Source: Clostridia bacterium
GTDB taxonomy: Bacteria > Bacillota_A > Clostridia > Oscillospirales > CAG-272
Assembly (NCBI GenBank): GCA_017414605.1
Contig: JAFQLG010000042.1
Coordinates: forward strand, 4,815-68,814
DNA length: 64,000 nt
Reading direction: 5' to 3'
Part shown: piece by piece, positions 40,959-50,156 of the stretch
Position numbering within the stretch: position 1 is the stretch's first letter
How the letters are laid out: each line of letters opens with the position of its first letter
The notes under the pieces: generated by a model
The model's database searches: none
Told to the model about the DNA's origin: nothing
Seen by the model: only the letters and a program-made list of their open reading frames with translations
Program-made: the position numbers and the translations under genes

Positions 40959-42275
40959 TTATTTAATTGAAAGTCCGCAAAGATGATTGATGAACTGCTG
41001 CGCCGTTCTGCCCGATATTCCTCCGCCCAGCATCTCCCACTTGTGAGCCTCGGCGATGAGTTGTTCTCTTTCCATTTTGATCTCGGGGTGGCGCGCGGCA
41101 AGAGCCACGACAATTTCGTCAAATTCGCGCCTTGACGGCTTGAAATAGCCAATAGACAGTCCAAATCTGTTGACGAGTGACAGCTTTTCTTCAATGGTTT
41201 CGGAACGGTGCATATCTCCGTCTTGAGTGACGTCGTTTCTGTCCTTCCAGGTTTCCTTGATAAGATGACGCCGGTTGGACGTGGCATAAATAAGTACGTT
41301 GTCGGGCTTTGTCTCAACGCCGCCCTCGATTATGGCCTTGAGATATTTATACTCTATTTCGCTCTCCTCAAAGGAAAGATCATCCATGTAGATTATAAAG
41401 CGGTAATTGCGGTTTTTTATTTCGGATATCACGCGCGACAGACAGCCAAACTGATGCTTGTATATCTCTATCATGCGCAGACCGCGGTCGTAGTATTGAT
41501 TGACGATAGCCTTTATGCTGGTCGATTTTCCCGTTCCGCTGTCACCGTAAAGCAAAAGGTTGTTAGCTCCTCTGCCCGAAACAAACGCCTCGGTATTGTC
41601 GATAAGCGCTCGCTTTTGCGATTCATAGCCGATGAGCGAGGACAGATGCACAGGTTCCATATTGGTTATGGCGTTGAACTTAAAGGAAACGCAATTTTCG
41701 TCCGTTTCAATTCGGAATGCCTTATTGAGACCGAACATACCTACGCCGTATTTTTTGTAGAAATCGGCAACGAGATAAAATACCGCCTCGCCGTCACGTG
41801 CTTGTTCAATCTGCTTGGATAACGCTTTTACCTTTTCGCTGACGCTTTTGTTGAAGATCTGCTCTCTTTTTTCAATTGCGCGATAGTCTGAAAGAACCGA
41901 AAAGCAGTTTATTCCAAGAGCCTTTTCAATAGCCGAAAAGTCAAAGTCAAACAGCGCCTTGAACACCGAAAAATCGTTTATCGCAAAGCCGTTCACCGTT
42001 CCCTCCTGAACGCCTGCCTTTTCATAGGTCAGGCTAAAGGGGTTTTCGTCCGTTATCATCAGAAAGGTTAGATAATTGTGCCATAGGTTGTCGTCAAAGC
42101 CGTATTTTGTGGCAAGTTCCAACAGTCGTCTTACCTCGGCGTATATTCGCGTGCGCAACTCGTCGTCCGAGGCGCTTTTTGCGTCAAAATCCTTGAAAAC
42201 GCGGCCAAGATTCTTTATTATCTCGTGCTCCGCGCTGTCGCGGTAAATTATCAGATTGGATGTTTCACGATACAT
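40959..42275 (-). CDS. DUF815-family AAA+ ATPase
   Basis: A 438-residue cytoplasmic protein. The first 190 residues are helical and unassigned; the rest is a P-loop ATPase of the DUF815 group. It has Walker [13 protein letters not shown], Walker [11 protein letters not shown] (with the DD), and the sensor ATSNRRHLI followed by [11 protein letters not shown]. The family was noted for DnaA-like AAA+ domains, but its job is unknown. The start ATG follows AGGAGAAC. It is the last gene before the operon terminator, 21 bases after a zinc-ribbon membrane protein. Length is typical. Confidence 0.88.
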   Translation of the reverse strand: MYRETSNLIIYRDSAEHEIIKNLGRVFKDFDAKSASDDELRTRIYAEVRRLLELATKYGFDDNLWHNYLTFLMITDENPFSLTYEKAGVQEGTVNGFAINDFSVFKALFDFDFSAIEKALGINCFSVLSDYRAIEKREQIFNKSVSEKVKALSKQIEQARDGEAVFYLVADFYKKYGVGMFGLNKAFRIETDENCVSFKFNAITNMEPVHLSSLIGYESQKRALIDNTEAFVSGRGANNLLLYGDSGTGKSTSIKAIVNQYYDRGLRMIEIYKHQFGCLSRVISEIKNRNYRFIIYMDDLSFEESEIEYKYLKAIIEGGVETKPDNVLIYATSNRRHLIKETWKDRNDVTQDGDMHRSETIEEKLSLVNRFGLSIGYFKPSRREFDEIVVALAARHPEIKMEREQLIAEAHKWEMLGGGISGRTAQQFINHLCGLSIK

Positions 42276-42296
42276 TTTGTTCTCCTGTTCTGTTTG

Positions 42297-42734
42297 TTAC
42301 ATAAAAAGAGCAAATACCGCAGCGCCTTGCGCAAACACGCCCGCCTCTATCAAGGCGAAAATAACGGAAACTGCCGCGGGAATAACAAACTCGACAAGCA
42401 CTACGGCAACGGTGAAGATAACCTTATACACTGTTTTGTGCGGACTCGTAAGCATAAGAATTATTCCAAGAGGCGCCATGAATATTGTTGCAAGCAAAAT
42501 GCACCACCAGGTGTGATACCATTCCACAAAAACGACTCTGCCGGACGAAGAACGACGGCGATGCTTTTGTTTTTTAGGCGGCTTTCTGTTACCTGCCCTC
42601 ATTTCCTCGGGACAGACCTTTCCGCAAAGAGGACAGTTGTCGCCCGCAAAATAACATTCACAATCGGGACATTTATTAAGATCGGGGCGGTCAAGCTCCT
42701 CGGGGTTGTCAAACGCGCCAAGCATTTTTCCCAT
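42297..42734 (-). CDS. Zinc-ribbon membrane protein of unknown function
   Basis: A 145-residue protein. Residues about 22-41 hold two Cys pairs (CPDCECYFAGDNCPLCG), a rubredoxin-like zinc ribbon. A basic stretch (KKQKHRRRSSSGR) follows, then two hydrophobic segments (about residues 75-95 and 103-135) likely to span the membrane. No known family is recognised. It lies 83 bases after aspS and 21 bases before the DUF815 ATPase, in the same transcript. The ribosome site AAAGGAG precedes the ATG. Confidence 0.75.
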   Translation of the reverse strand: MGKMLGAFDNPEELDRPDLNKCPDCECYFAGDNCPLCGKVCPEEMRAGNRKPPKKQKHRRRSSSGRVVFVEWYHTWWCILLATIFMAPLGIILMLTSPHKTVYKVIFTVAVVLVEFVIPAAVSVIFALIEAGVFAQGAAVFALFM

Positions 42735-42817
42735 AGTTTTTCTCCTTTTTGAGAGTATATTGCAAACGGGGAGAAACCTGCATCAAAAAACAGATCCCGC
42801 CCCTTTTGCGTGTATGA

Positions 42818-44608
42818 TTATTCTTGGTCTATAACTGCGATAGAAAGGTCAGCGAGCGCCTTGGCGTCCGCAGGAGCGGGACAGCCCGACATAAGCTCGC
42901 TTGCATTCTGTACCTTGGGGAATGCGAGGACATCACGCAGAGAATCCGCGCCGCTCATTACCATTGCAAGACGGTCAAGTCCCATTCCCGAGCCGCCGTG
43001 CGGAGGTGCGCCGTACTTGTACGCTTCAACAAGGAAGCCGAACTTCGCCTCTATCTCCTCGGGGGTAAGTCCCAATGCCTTGAACATCTTTTCCTGCAGC
43101 TGCCAGTCGGTTATTCTGATAGAACCAGAAAGCAGCTCGGTGCCGTTAAGTACCATATCGTAGCATTTTGCGCGAACGCTGCCGGGGTCGCTCTCAAGCA
43201 TGGGGAGGCACTCCTCAAGAGGCATAGTGAAAGGATGATGCATTGCGTCCCAATGCTGTGTTTCTTCATTCCACTCAAAGAAGGGGAATTCGGTTATCCA
43301 CAGGAAGTTGAACTTGCCCTCGGGGATCATATCAAGCTTTCTTGCAAGGATGTTGCGGAGCGCGCCGAGGGTGGGAAGAACCACCTTGTCCTTGTCCGCG
43401 CAGATAAGCATAACGTCACCGCGCTCAAATCCAACTGCCGCATATATAGCCTCAAGCTGATCGGGTGTCATAAATTTTGCGAAGGAGCAATTGGGCGCCT
43501 CGTCTGCCCAACGGACGTATGCAAGTCCCTTGGCGCCGATTCCCTTTGCATGCTCGGTGAGCTTGTCTATCTCTTTTCTGGTAAGAGTTGCAGCCGCGTT
43601 CTTTGCAACTATGCAACGAACCGATCCACCGTTTTCAATAGCAGACTTGAATACCACGAACTCGCTATCCTTAACACACTCGGAAATGTTCTGTATCTCC
43701 ATGCCAAAGCGAGTATCGGGCTTGTCCGAGCCATATCTTTCCATAGCCTCGTGGAAGGTAAGACGCTGCATAGGCGTTTCTATCTCAACGTCAAGCACTT
43801 CCTTGAACACTCTCTTGATAAAGCCCTCGTTCATAGACATAATGTCTTCCATTGTAGCAAAGGACATCTCAAGGTCTATCTGGGTAAACTCGGGTTGACG
43901 GTCAGCGCGCAGGTCCTCGTCGCGGAAGCAACGCGCAAGCTGAATGTAGCGGTCAAAGCCCGAAAGCATAAGCAGCTGCTTATAGATCTGGGGCGACTGA
44001 GGAAGCGCATAAAAGCTTCCTTTGTGAATTCTGGAGGGAACGAGGTAGTCGCGCGCGCCCTCGGGAGTCGCCTTGATCATCATTGGGGTTTCTATCTCGT
44101 AAAATCCGTTTTCGTAGTAATATTCTCTTGCAACGCGAGCAATATCGTGTCGCATTTTAATATTCTTCTGAAGCTCGGGGCGACGAAGATCGACGTAACG
44201 GAACTTGAGCGCCGTTTCGTCCTTCACCTTTTTGGAGTCGCTCACCTCAAAGGGAGGTGTCTGGGCTGCGGAAAGCACCTTCATACTCTCAACGTATATC
44301 TCGATCTTACCCGTGGGAATGTTGAGATTTACCGCACCCTCGCCGCGAGGTCTTACCGTACCGTGAACACAAAGCACGTACTCTGCGCGGCAACCGAACG
44401 CCTTATCAAACACTTCACGATCGGTTGTGCCGTCGAACGCGAGCTGAACGATACCTGTTCTGTCGCGCAGGTCTATGAATATGAGCGCACCAAGGTCTCT
44501 CTGTCTCTGCACCCAACCCATAACGCATATTTTTTCGCCTATCATGCCCTCGTTGACCTGGGCACAATAACAGCTTCTTTTATCCTCGTTAGTTAAAAAT
44601 TCTGCCAT
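42818..44608 (-). CDS. aspS: Aspartyl-tRNA synthetase
   Basis: A 596-residue class II synthetase of bacterial type, full length for the family. Residues 20-105 are the anticodon-binding OB fold (GWVQRQRDLGALIFIDLRDR). Motif 1 follows FRYVDLRRPELQKN. Motif 2 is RCFRDEDLRADRQPEFTQID, and motif 3 ends in GMGLDRLAMVM. The insert with the GAD domain, typical of bacterial AspRS, lies between motifs 2 and 3. It charges tRNA(Asp); whether it is discriminating cannot be judged without knowing if GatCAB and AsnRS are present. It follows a phosphoribosyltransferase gene by 28 bases. Confidence 0.97.
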   Translation of the reverse strand: MAEFLTNEDKRSCYCAQVNEGMIGEKICVMGWVQRQRDLGALIFIDLRDRTGIVQLAFDGTTDREVFDKAFGCRAEYVLCVHGTVRPRGEGAVNLNIPTGKIEIYVESMKVLSAAQTPPFEVSDSKKVKDETALKFRYVDLRRPELQKNIKMRHDIARVAREYYYENGFYEIETPMMIKATPEGARDYLVPSRIHKGSFYALPQSPQIYKQLLMLSGFDRYIQLARCFRDEDLRADRQPEFTQIDLEMSFATMEDIMSMNEGFIKRVFKEVLDVEIETPMQRLTFHEAMERYGSDKPDTRFGMEIQNISECVKDSEFVVFKSAIENGGSVRCIVAKNAAATLTRKEIDKLTEHAKGIGAKGLAYVRWADEAPNCSFAKFMTPDQLEAIYAAVGFERGDVMLICADKDKVVLPTLGALRNILARKLDMIPEGKFNFLWITEFPFFEWNEETQHWDAMHHPFTMPLEECLPMLESDPGSVRAKCYDMVLNGTELLSGSIRITDWQLQEKMFKALGLTPEEIEAKFGFLVEAYKYGAPPHGGSGMGLDRLAMVMSGADSLRDVLAFPKVQNASELMSGCPAPADAKALADLSIAVIDQE

Positions 44609-44636
44609 TTTTCTTTCCTCTCTGTAGAATTTATCC

Positions 44637-45200
44637 TTAAGCTAAAGGTTGTCCGTTCTTATCGAACAATGGAAGTTTTTCGAGATATATGAGATCATCT
44701 CTGTCAGCCGCTTCGCCCTCTGCCAGAATAGCCATTCTTCCGCATATCTCTCCGCCCGCGAGCTTTACGAGCTCTTCAACCGCGCGGAGTGACTCGCCCG
44801 TTGAAATAACGTCGTCAACGATAAGTATTCTCTTGCCGCGCATAAGATCCGCATCCGCCGTGTCGAGATACAGCTTTTGCACCTTTTCCGTTGTTATGGA
44901 TTTTACAACCGCCTCGAAAACGCCGGTCATATAGAGCTTGGGAGCCTTGCGCGCCAGGAAATATTTCTGATTTCCCGCAAGACGCGCCATTTCATGCACA
45001 AGCGGAATTCCCTTTGCCTCGGCGCTTATCATGTAATCATATTCGGGAGCCTTTTTGAGAAGCTGCTCGGAGCAAGCCGTTGTAAGCTCGGGATCGCCGA
45101 AAATAACAAAGCCCGCAATCTGCAAGCTGTCGTTCAAGGGACAAATAGGAAGGTCGCGCTCAAGACCGGCAACCGTTATTCTGTAATACTTCTGTTCCAT
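44637..45200 (-). CDS. Phosphoribosyltransferase, adenine/xanthine-PRT-like
   Basis: A 187-residue type I PRTase. The ATG at 45198-45200 is chosen because GGAGG lies seven bases upstream; a longer frame adds seven unsupported residues. The PRPP-binding motif ILIVDDVISTGES and the upstream ISAEAKGIPLVHEMAR segment match the adenine and xanthine PRT group. The C-terminal part differs, so the base cannot be assigned. It probably salvages a purine base with PRPP. It sits between thiI and aspS (21 and 28 bases away), a housekeeping context. Confidence 0.88.
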   Translation of the reverse strand: MEQKYYRITVAGLERDLPICPLNDSLQIAGFVIFGDPELTTACSEQLLKKAPEYDYMISAEAKGIPLVHEMARLAGNQKYFLARKAPKLYMTGVFEAVVKSITTEKVQKLYLDTADADLMRGKRILIVDDVISTGESLRAVEELVKLAGGEICGRMAILAEGEAADRDDLIYLEKLPLFDKNGQPLA

Positions 45201-45221
45201 AGTTATTCCTCCGTAGGTCAA

Positions 45222-46400
45222 TCAATATGCCTGTGCTCTTATAGTGTAAGCGCCGTCAATAGCCTCTTGTGCCAGCGCTTCAAAATCAAGTTTTCTTTCC
45301 TCAACAAGCACCTTTTCAAGCTGGGGCTTGGTTCTCGGATGCTTGGGAGTGAAGACTGTACAGCAGTCCTCATAGGGCTCGATAGATATATCAAAAGTGC
45401 CTATTTTACGCGATATTTCAACTATTTCTTCCTTATCCATGCCTATACAGGGACGAAGAACGGGAATGCTTGCTGCATCGTCAGTAACTGCGATAGCCTC
45501 CATAGTCTGAGATGCCACCTGTCCCAAGGACTCGCCTGTAATGAGGCACTTGCTGTCGTGCTGTGCCGCGATCCTTGATGCGATGTACATCATGTATCGG
45601 CGCAAAAGCAGTGTGAAATAATCCTCCTCGCAGTGCTTTACAAGCTCTTCCTGTATTTTGGTCAGCGATACTACGTGAACGTAAATATCACCGGTGTATG
45701 CCGCGATAGTTCTTGCAAGTCTTATGACCTTGTCTTTTGCCAGCTCGCTGGTGTAAGGAATGGATTCAAAATGAACTGCCTCAACGCGCAGTCCGCGCTT
45801 TGCCATCATATAGCCTGCAACGGGGGAATCTATTCCTCCCGACAAAAGCAGCATGCCGTGTCCTCCTGTTCCAACGGGAATTCCGCCCGCACCCTTGAAC
45901 TGACCTGCATGAACGTAAGCCGCTCTTTCTCTTATCTCCACCTTAACGGTGATCTCGGGGTTGCGCACGTCAACGCGTATCCTGCCGCCCGTAGCCTCAA
46001 GGATCTCTGCACCAATTTCACCTGCAAGCTCCATGGAATTTAGGGGGAAAGTCTTATCACTTCTCTTGCCCTCAACCTTGAAGCTCTTTTTGCCCGCCAA
46101 AAACGGCGGAATGTATTCTCTTGTTACTCTCTTGATATCATCAAGGTTTTTCTCACAGACCGCGGCTCTGCCTACGGCAACGATTCCAAATGTCTTTACT
46201 GCTTCCTCAAACATTGCGTCTATATCGGCAAAATCGTCCATAGGCTCAATGTATATAGTGCTCTGCGCTCTTGAAATATCAAAGCTTCCGCACTTTTTTG
46301 CGCGGCGGCGGAGCTCTTTGCACAAAATGTCCTCAAAATAGCGCTTGTTTGCACCCTTTAGGATTATCTCGCCGTATTTACAAAGTAAGATCTCTCTCAT
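45222..46400 (-). CDS. thiI: tRNA 4-thiouridine synthase ThiI
   Basis: A 392-residue enzyme with the ATG at 46398-46400 behind GAGGTGA; a GTG three codons earlier is possible. The order is an N-terminal ferredoxin-like and THUMP domain (residues 1-165), then a PP-loop ATPase with LLLSGGIDSPVAGY, GESLGQVASQTMEA and a late Cys in YEDCCTVFTPKHP. There is no rhodanese domain, as in most Firmicutes, so sulfur must come directly from a NifS-like desulfurase that is not in this window. It makes s4U8 in tRNA and may supply thiazole sulfur. It follows the exonuclease gene by 15 bases. Confidence 0.95.
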   Translation of the reverse strand: MREILLCKYGEIILKGANKRYFEDILCKELRRRAKKCGSFDISRAQSTIYIEPMDDFADIDAMFEEAVKTFGIVAVGRAAVCEKNLDDIKRVTREYIPPFLAGKKSFKVEGKRSDKTFPLNSMELAGEIGAEILEATGGRIRVDVRNPEITVKVEIRERAAYVHAGQFKGAGGIPVGTGGHGMLLLSGGIDSPVAGYMMAKRGLRVEAVHFESIPYTSELAKDKVIRLARTIAAYTGDIYVHVVSLTKIQEELVKHCEEDYFTLLLRRYMMYIASRIAAQHDSKCLITGESLGQVASQTMEAIAVTDDAASIPVLRPCIGMDKEEIVEISRKIGTFDISIEPYEDCCTVFTPKHPRTKPQLEKVLVEERKLDFEALAQEAIDGAYTIRAQAY

Positions 46401-46415
46401 AGCTCTCACCTCTCA

Positions 46416-47501
46416 TCAAGCCTTGGAATAGTAATTGGGGAAAAGCTTTTCCCACACCTTCATACATCCGATGGTGTCGGCGATAGAGGTGTGGGCAACG
46501 CCGTCCCATTCAACGCCCAGCGCAGCCATGGCGTCCGTGAGCGAAGCATGATTGAGCTCGGGCAGATGCTCGTGTGCAAATCTTACGAATTCGTTTGCGC
46601 AGCAGCGCGTCTTTGATTTAAGTGCCTCGCGCTCCGCTTCGGTATCGTATATGTACTTTATGTGGCTGTAATCGGTTGAAACGCCGTACGCGATAATGTT
46701 GTCTGCTCCCGCAAAAATGTCTTTGATCTCGGGGATGAGCTCGTCGAGCAAGGGCGCGTCAGCCACCATATCGGGAGTGATTCCGTGTATTTTTTCGGTC
46801 TGCTTCCACTTCTTTTTGCGCGCGGGCTTTACTAACGTGTCCATTATTACCCTGCCCGTAGCATCGGTTATGGAGATCGAGATTATCTCATCGTGATCGT
46901 AAACTCCCGTGAGCTCCAGGTCAAAGAACAGAACGCGCTCACGCTCCATACCGTAGTACGCGCCTCGGTAAAGGTCGCCTTCCTCGCGCCTTTGCGCCAG
47001 GTCTTCCTCATAGCATTTTTTGCAAAGCTTGCGGCGGTATCTTATGTCCTTTCCGCATTTTACGCATTCAAGAGGCAGTCTTACTGCGGTCTTTTTGTCG
47101 TAGAAGTAGAGCGTTGTTCCGTCGCCTTTAACTGTAAATGCAACAGGCTCCTCTATTACTTCGTAATGCATCTGGAGCAAGCGCTCCTTGGTATAATAAC
47201 CGCAGGAAGCCGCCCTTTTTACGCTCATTCTCTCGATAGTAGAGCCGCTTTCAAGCTTTCTCTCCTCTTTTCTTGCTCGAGGGAAATACCACTGCTCGGG
47301 CGGAGCCTCCACGACCTTATCGGCATCAAAATAATAGATTAGACTTCCGTCCTCCGCTCTGTCAAATGCCACGGGATCTCCTCCGGGCATCAGATGCATT
47401 TGCGTCAGGACACCGCGTGTCAGATAATTCTTTTTGTCAGCCTCAGCCCTTGACACGCGCTTTATCGTTGCGCCGGACTTCAGCTTTAGTGTGCTTTCCA
47501 C
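46416..47501 (-). CDS. DEDDh 3'-5' exonuclease with zinc ribbon and duplicated N-terminal module
   Basis: A 361-residue protein. The GTG at 47499-47501 is preferred because GGAGG lies eight bases upstream; an ATG at 47561 gives 381 residues but has no site. Residues about 8-60 and 78-133 are two copies of one module (GxTIxRxS...YxT...QMH...PVAF...G..(I/L)Y(Y/F)(F/Y)D). A CVKCG...CKKCY zinc ribbon follows. The C-terminal half is a DnaQ-like exonuclease: FFDLELTG (motif I), IAYGVSTDYSH (motif II) and HTSIADTIG (motif III, His and Asp). It degrades or trims DNA or RNA from the 3' end. The fusion to the paired module is not one I recognise. First gene of the aspS operon. Confidence 0.85.
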   Translation of the reverse strand: MESTLKLKSGATIKRVSRAEADKKNYLTRGVLTQMHLMPGGDPVAFDRAEDGSLIYYFDADKVVEAPPEQWYFPRARKEERKLESGSTIERMSVKRAASCGYYTKERLLQMHYEVIEEPVAFTVKGDGTTLYFYDKKTAVRLPLECVKCGKDIRYRRKLCKKCYEEDLAQRREEGDLYRGAYYGMERERVLFFDLELTGVYDHDEIISISITDATGRVIMDTLVKPARKKKWKQTEKIHGITPDMVADAPLLDELIPEIKDIFAGADNIIAYGVSTDYSHIKYIYDTEAEREALKSKTRCCANEFVRFAHEHLPELNHASLTDAMAALGVEWDGVAHTSIADTIGCMKVWEKLFPNYYSKA

Positions 47502-47624
47502 CTTTTTGTCCTCCAAGTCTTCTGCTCGCCGGGACAAAGCCACACCGACAGGGCGCGGCATCTTAGTCTTTCGCGAGCGAGATATATATTAAAAATAATT
47601 ATAAAACATAATCACGCATTTTAC

Positions 47625-47653
47625 ATTGTAGCACAAATGCCCCCCTTTTACAA
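47625..47653 (-). promoter_or_regulatory. Promoter of the exonuclease-thiI-aspS operon
   Basis: Minus strand TTGTAA (47648-47653), 17-base spacer, TACAAT (47625-47630). A moderate match to consensus, about 125 bases before the GTG start. Confidence 0.6.
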
Positions 47654-47695
47654 GAGTTTTTTCAAAATTTCTATTTTTATTTGAAACCGCTCAAA

Positions 47696-47735
47696 AAAAG
47701 AGCCTCTCCGGATCGATGCCCAAAGAGACTCTTTT
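47696..47735 (-). terminator. Terminator of the transketolase pair
   Basis: AAAAGAGCCTCT and AGAGACTCTTTT pair with one mismatch around a 16-base loop that can fold further. TTTTTTGAGC follows on the minus strand. Confidence 0.7.
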
Positions 47736-47763
47736 GAACGGCGATAACTATAAATCGCGTTTT

Positions 47764-48702
47764 TTATTTGAGGCTTACAGCCTTCTTTGCCTTATCTGCA
47801 ATGTTTTGTGCGGTAAGACCGAACGCTTCGAGAAGCGCGGGAACGGTTCCCGAGCGGCCAAACTTATCCTCGATCCCCACTTTTACGACGGGGACGGGAC
47901 ATTTTTCGCAAACCACGTCGCAAACGGCGCTTCCAAGTCCGCCTATAACGTTGTGCTCCTCTGCCGTTACGATAGCGCCCGTTTCACGAGCCGCCTTTTC
48001 AATAATGTCCTCGTCAATGGGCTTTATGGTGTGGATATTGATAACTCTGGCGTCAATTCCTTCTCCCGCAAGAAGCTCTGCCGCTTCGCGCGCCATAGGA
48101 ACCGTTGCGCCCGACGCGATAATGGTAACGTCCTTGCCATCTCTAAGCTGTACTCCCTTGCCAAGCTCAAATTTATAGTCGGGACGGTCGTTGAAAACCT
48201 CAACGGGAGCGCGGCCGAATCTCATATAGCAGGGGCCGTAATACTGCATAGCCGCCTCAACCGCTGCTCTCGCCTCAACGGCGTCGGAGGGATTGATGAT
48301 GACCATTCCAGGTATGGTTCTCATAAGAGCAATGTCCTCAAGACACTGATGTGTTGCGCCGTCCTCACCAACGGTAATTCCCGCATGAGTTGCGCCTATC
48401 TTTACGTTGAGATGGGGGTATCCTATGCTGTTTCTTACCTGCTCAAAGGCACGTCCTGCCGCGAACATTGCAAAGCTGGATGCAAATGCCATCTTGCCTG
48501 CCGCCGCAAGTCCTGCGGCAACGCTCATCATATTTCCCTCAGCTATTCCGCAATCAAAAAATCTTTCGGGATGAGCCTTTTTGAACATTATGGTCTTGGT
48601 TGCTTCCGCAAGGTCCGCATCAAGCACCACGTAATCGTATTTATCGGCAAATTCTACCAGAGCCTTGCCGTAAGCTTCTCTTGTTGCTATCTTTTCTGCC
48701 AT
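47764..48702 (-). CDS. tkt: Transketolase, C-terminal subunit
   Basis: A 312-residue protein holding the pyrimidine-binding domain (residues about 8-165, with FFDCGIAEGNMMSVAAGLA around the catalytic Glu and GATHQCLEDIALMR) and the C-terminal transketolase domain (VTIIASGATVPMAREAAELL). With the upstream gene it rebuilds a full transketolase that moves two-carbon units between ketose and aldose phosphates in the pentose phosphate pathway. Splitting into two genes is usual in many anaerobic Firmicutes and archaea. It begins 13 bases after the N-terminal subunit gene. Confidence 0.95.
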   Translation of the reverse strand: MAEKIATREAYGKALVEFADKYDYVVLDADLAEATKTIMFKKAHPERFFDCGIAEGNMMSVAAGLAAAGKMAFASSFAMFAAGRAFEQVRNSIGYPHLNVKIGATHAGITVGEDGATHQCLEDIALMRTIPGMVIINPSDAVEARAAVEAAMQYYGPCYMRFGRAPVEVFNDRPDYKFELGKGVQLRDGKDVTIIASGATVPMAREAAELLAGEGIDARVINIHTIKPIDEDIIEKAARETGAIVTAEEHNVIGGLGSAVCDVVCEKCPVPVVKVGIEDKFGRSGTVPALLEAFGLTAQNIADKAKKAVSLK

Positions 48703-48715
48703 GACAAACCTCCGA

Positions 48716-49543
48716 TTAAAGTCTTGCGCTTATTTCTTCAACCGCAATGGCGTAATCGGCATCCTTGGGAGCCGCACCGTGCCAGTTGACCTTGTTTTCC
48801 ATAAAGGAAACTCCCTTGCCCTTTACGGTATGCGCCACGATCGCGGTGGGACGTCCCTTGCATTCGCGCGCCGCCTTGAACGCAGCGTCTATTTCGTTGA
48901 AATCGTGACCGTCTATGGAAATCACGTTGTATCCGAAGGCTTCAAGCTTGGGCTCGAAGGGGGCGGGACCGATGACTTCCGCAACGGGGCCGTCAATCTG
49001 GAGCTTGTTGTAATCAAGAATGACACAAAGGTTGTCAAGCTTATAGTGGTTTGCGAACATTGCCGCCTCCCATACCTGACCTTCCTCGCTCTCGCCGTCA
49101 CCGAGAATGGCATAAACGCGATAGTCCTTGTTATTCAGCTTGCCCGCAAGCGCCATGCCGCAAGCGGCGGAAATGCCAAGACCCAGCGAGCCCGTGGTCA
49201 TATCAACGCCGGGAGTTCCCTTCATGTCGGGGTGTCCCTGCAGTCTGCTGTCGATCTTGCGGAGAGTTTTCAGCTCTTCAAATGGAAAGAATCCCTTTAC
49301 TGCCAGCGCCGAATAAAGCGCAGGAGCCGTGTGTCCCTTTGAAAGAACGAGGCGATCTCTATCTTCATTCTTGGGGTCCTCGGGGTAAACTGTCATTTCT
49401 TCAAAATAGAGATAGGTCAAAATGTCTGTTATCGACAGCGAGCCGCCCGGGTGACCTGATTTTGCCGCATATGTCGATTCGATAACGCCAAGACGGATTT
49501 TTGCCGCTATCTTTTCCAACTCCTTGATTCTTGAATTTTCCAT
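48716..49543 (-). CDS. tkt: Transketolase, N-terminal (TPP-binding) subunit
   Basis: A 275-residue protein, start chosen at the ATG 49541-49543 (MENSRI) behind AAGGACAG; a longer frame adds 13 unsupported residues. It carries the thiamine-diphosphate domain: KSGHPGGSLSITDIL near the start, and the GDGE...N motif in LGDGESEEGQVWEAA with the Asn 30 residues on (LDYNKLQ). The catalytic His (GHTAP) is present. It works as a complex with the product of the next gene. The pair has its own promoter and terminator. Confidence 0.95.
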   Translation of the reverse strand: MENSRIKELEKIAAKIRLGVIESTYAAKSGHPGGSLSITDILTYLYFEEMTVYPEDPKNEDRDRLVLSKGHTAPALYSALAVKGFFPFEELKTLRKIDSRLQGHPDMKGTPGVDMTTGSLGLGISAACGMALAGKLNNKDYRVYAILGDGESEEGQVWEAAMFANHYKLDNLCVILDYNKLQIDGPVAEVIGPAPFEPKLEAFGYNVISIDGHDFNEIDAAFKAARECKGRPTAIVAHTVKGKGVSFMENKVNWHGAAPKDADYAIAVEEISARL

Positions 49544-49638
49544 ACAAGCCCTGTCCTTTTCGCTTATTTGCGCCACCCTCACTCAAAGTGTCTCCGATTT
49601 TCAGCCAGCAAAGAGAAAGTGCGCTCTATACGATATAT

Positions 49639-49668
49639 ATTATAACACGGACAAAGGCGGTGTGTCAA
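49639..49668 (-). promoter_or_regulatory. Promoter of the transketolase pair
   Basis: Minus strand: perfect TTGACA (49663-49668), 18-base spacer, perfect TATAAT (49639-49644). Confidence 0.8.
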
Positions 49669-49689
49669 CCTAAAAAACGCCTTTTGGCG

Positions 49690-49862
49690 CAATTATTTTC
49701 CCGCGCTTCTCGTCTTTTGCGCTTGAAGATCCAAGCTTTTGGCCTTTATCGGCGCATTGGTTTTTGCGCGGAAGACGAGCTTGTCCGCTTGTGCGGATCT
49801 TATCTGAACTGCAATTTTTGTCGTTTGCGATTTGCAAACCTGAGCCTTAAACTCCGAGCTTG
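49690..49862. other. Hairpin-rich intergenic stretch without a clear gene
   Basis: Between the two divergent promoters lie several inverted repeats: CTCGTCTT (49709-49716) with AAGACGAG (49772-49779), TCCGC-TTGT-GCGGA (49784-49797), and GTTTGC-GATTT-GCAAAC (49823-49839). A minus-strand frame of 82 codons (49693-49941) crosses it, but its ATG sits one base from GGGAGG. I cannot say whether it is a structured RNA, a decayed gene or chance. Confidence 0.4.
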
Positions 49863-49934
49863 TCAGCGGTAAAACAGCGCGATTATGAGAGCTAAAAGCA
49901 ATAGAAAGCCAAATGCCGAAATATTGGGATCCAA
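49863..49934 (-). CDS. Possible 23-residue membrane peptide, TTG start
   Basis: TTG (49932-49934) lies eight bases after GGGAGG and opens a short frame ending at TGA 49863-49865. The product is MDPNISAFG followed by an uninterrupted hydrophobic run (FLLLLALIIALFYR), the form of a single-span membrane microprotein. No upstream promoter is obvious. Very short, so chance is possible. Confidence 0.25.
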   Translation of the reverse strand: MDPNISAFGFLLLLALIIALFYR

Positions 49935-50047
49935 AACGCATACCTCCCGCCCAAATATTTTATCAAATTTATATGCCGCTCGCCCAAGGTTAATTACTTT
50001 TTGAAAAAATCAGTCAAAAAAATCGTGCAAAAAATATCGTACCGCTA

Positions 50048-50076
50048 TTGCAATATTTGTCTTGTGGTGATATAAT
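50048..50076 (+). promoter_or_regulatory. Promoter of alr
   Basis: TTGCAA (50048-50053), 17-base spacer, TATAAT (50071-50076) with an extended -10 TG. The leader contains the small hairpin CGGTAA-CTTGT-TTACCG (50100-50116). Confidence 0.7.
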
Positions 50077-50156
50077 AACTATATATGGTCATTTATGCGC
50101 GGTAACTTGTTTACCGTGATGCCGGAGGTCGCAGAACTGTACGAAAGGGGTAGCTA

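Noticed and set aside
42824..44596. 590-codon plus-strand frame opposite aspS
   Set aside because: Long only because codon bias in aspS avoids stops on the other strand. The Asp-tRNA synthetase motifs are unambiguous.
49693..49941. 82-codon minus-strand frame
   Set aside because: Its ATG lies one base from GGGAGG, too close for initiation, and the product has no recognisable pattern. The nearby TTG frame suits the ribosome site better. Both remain weak.
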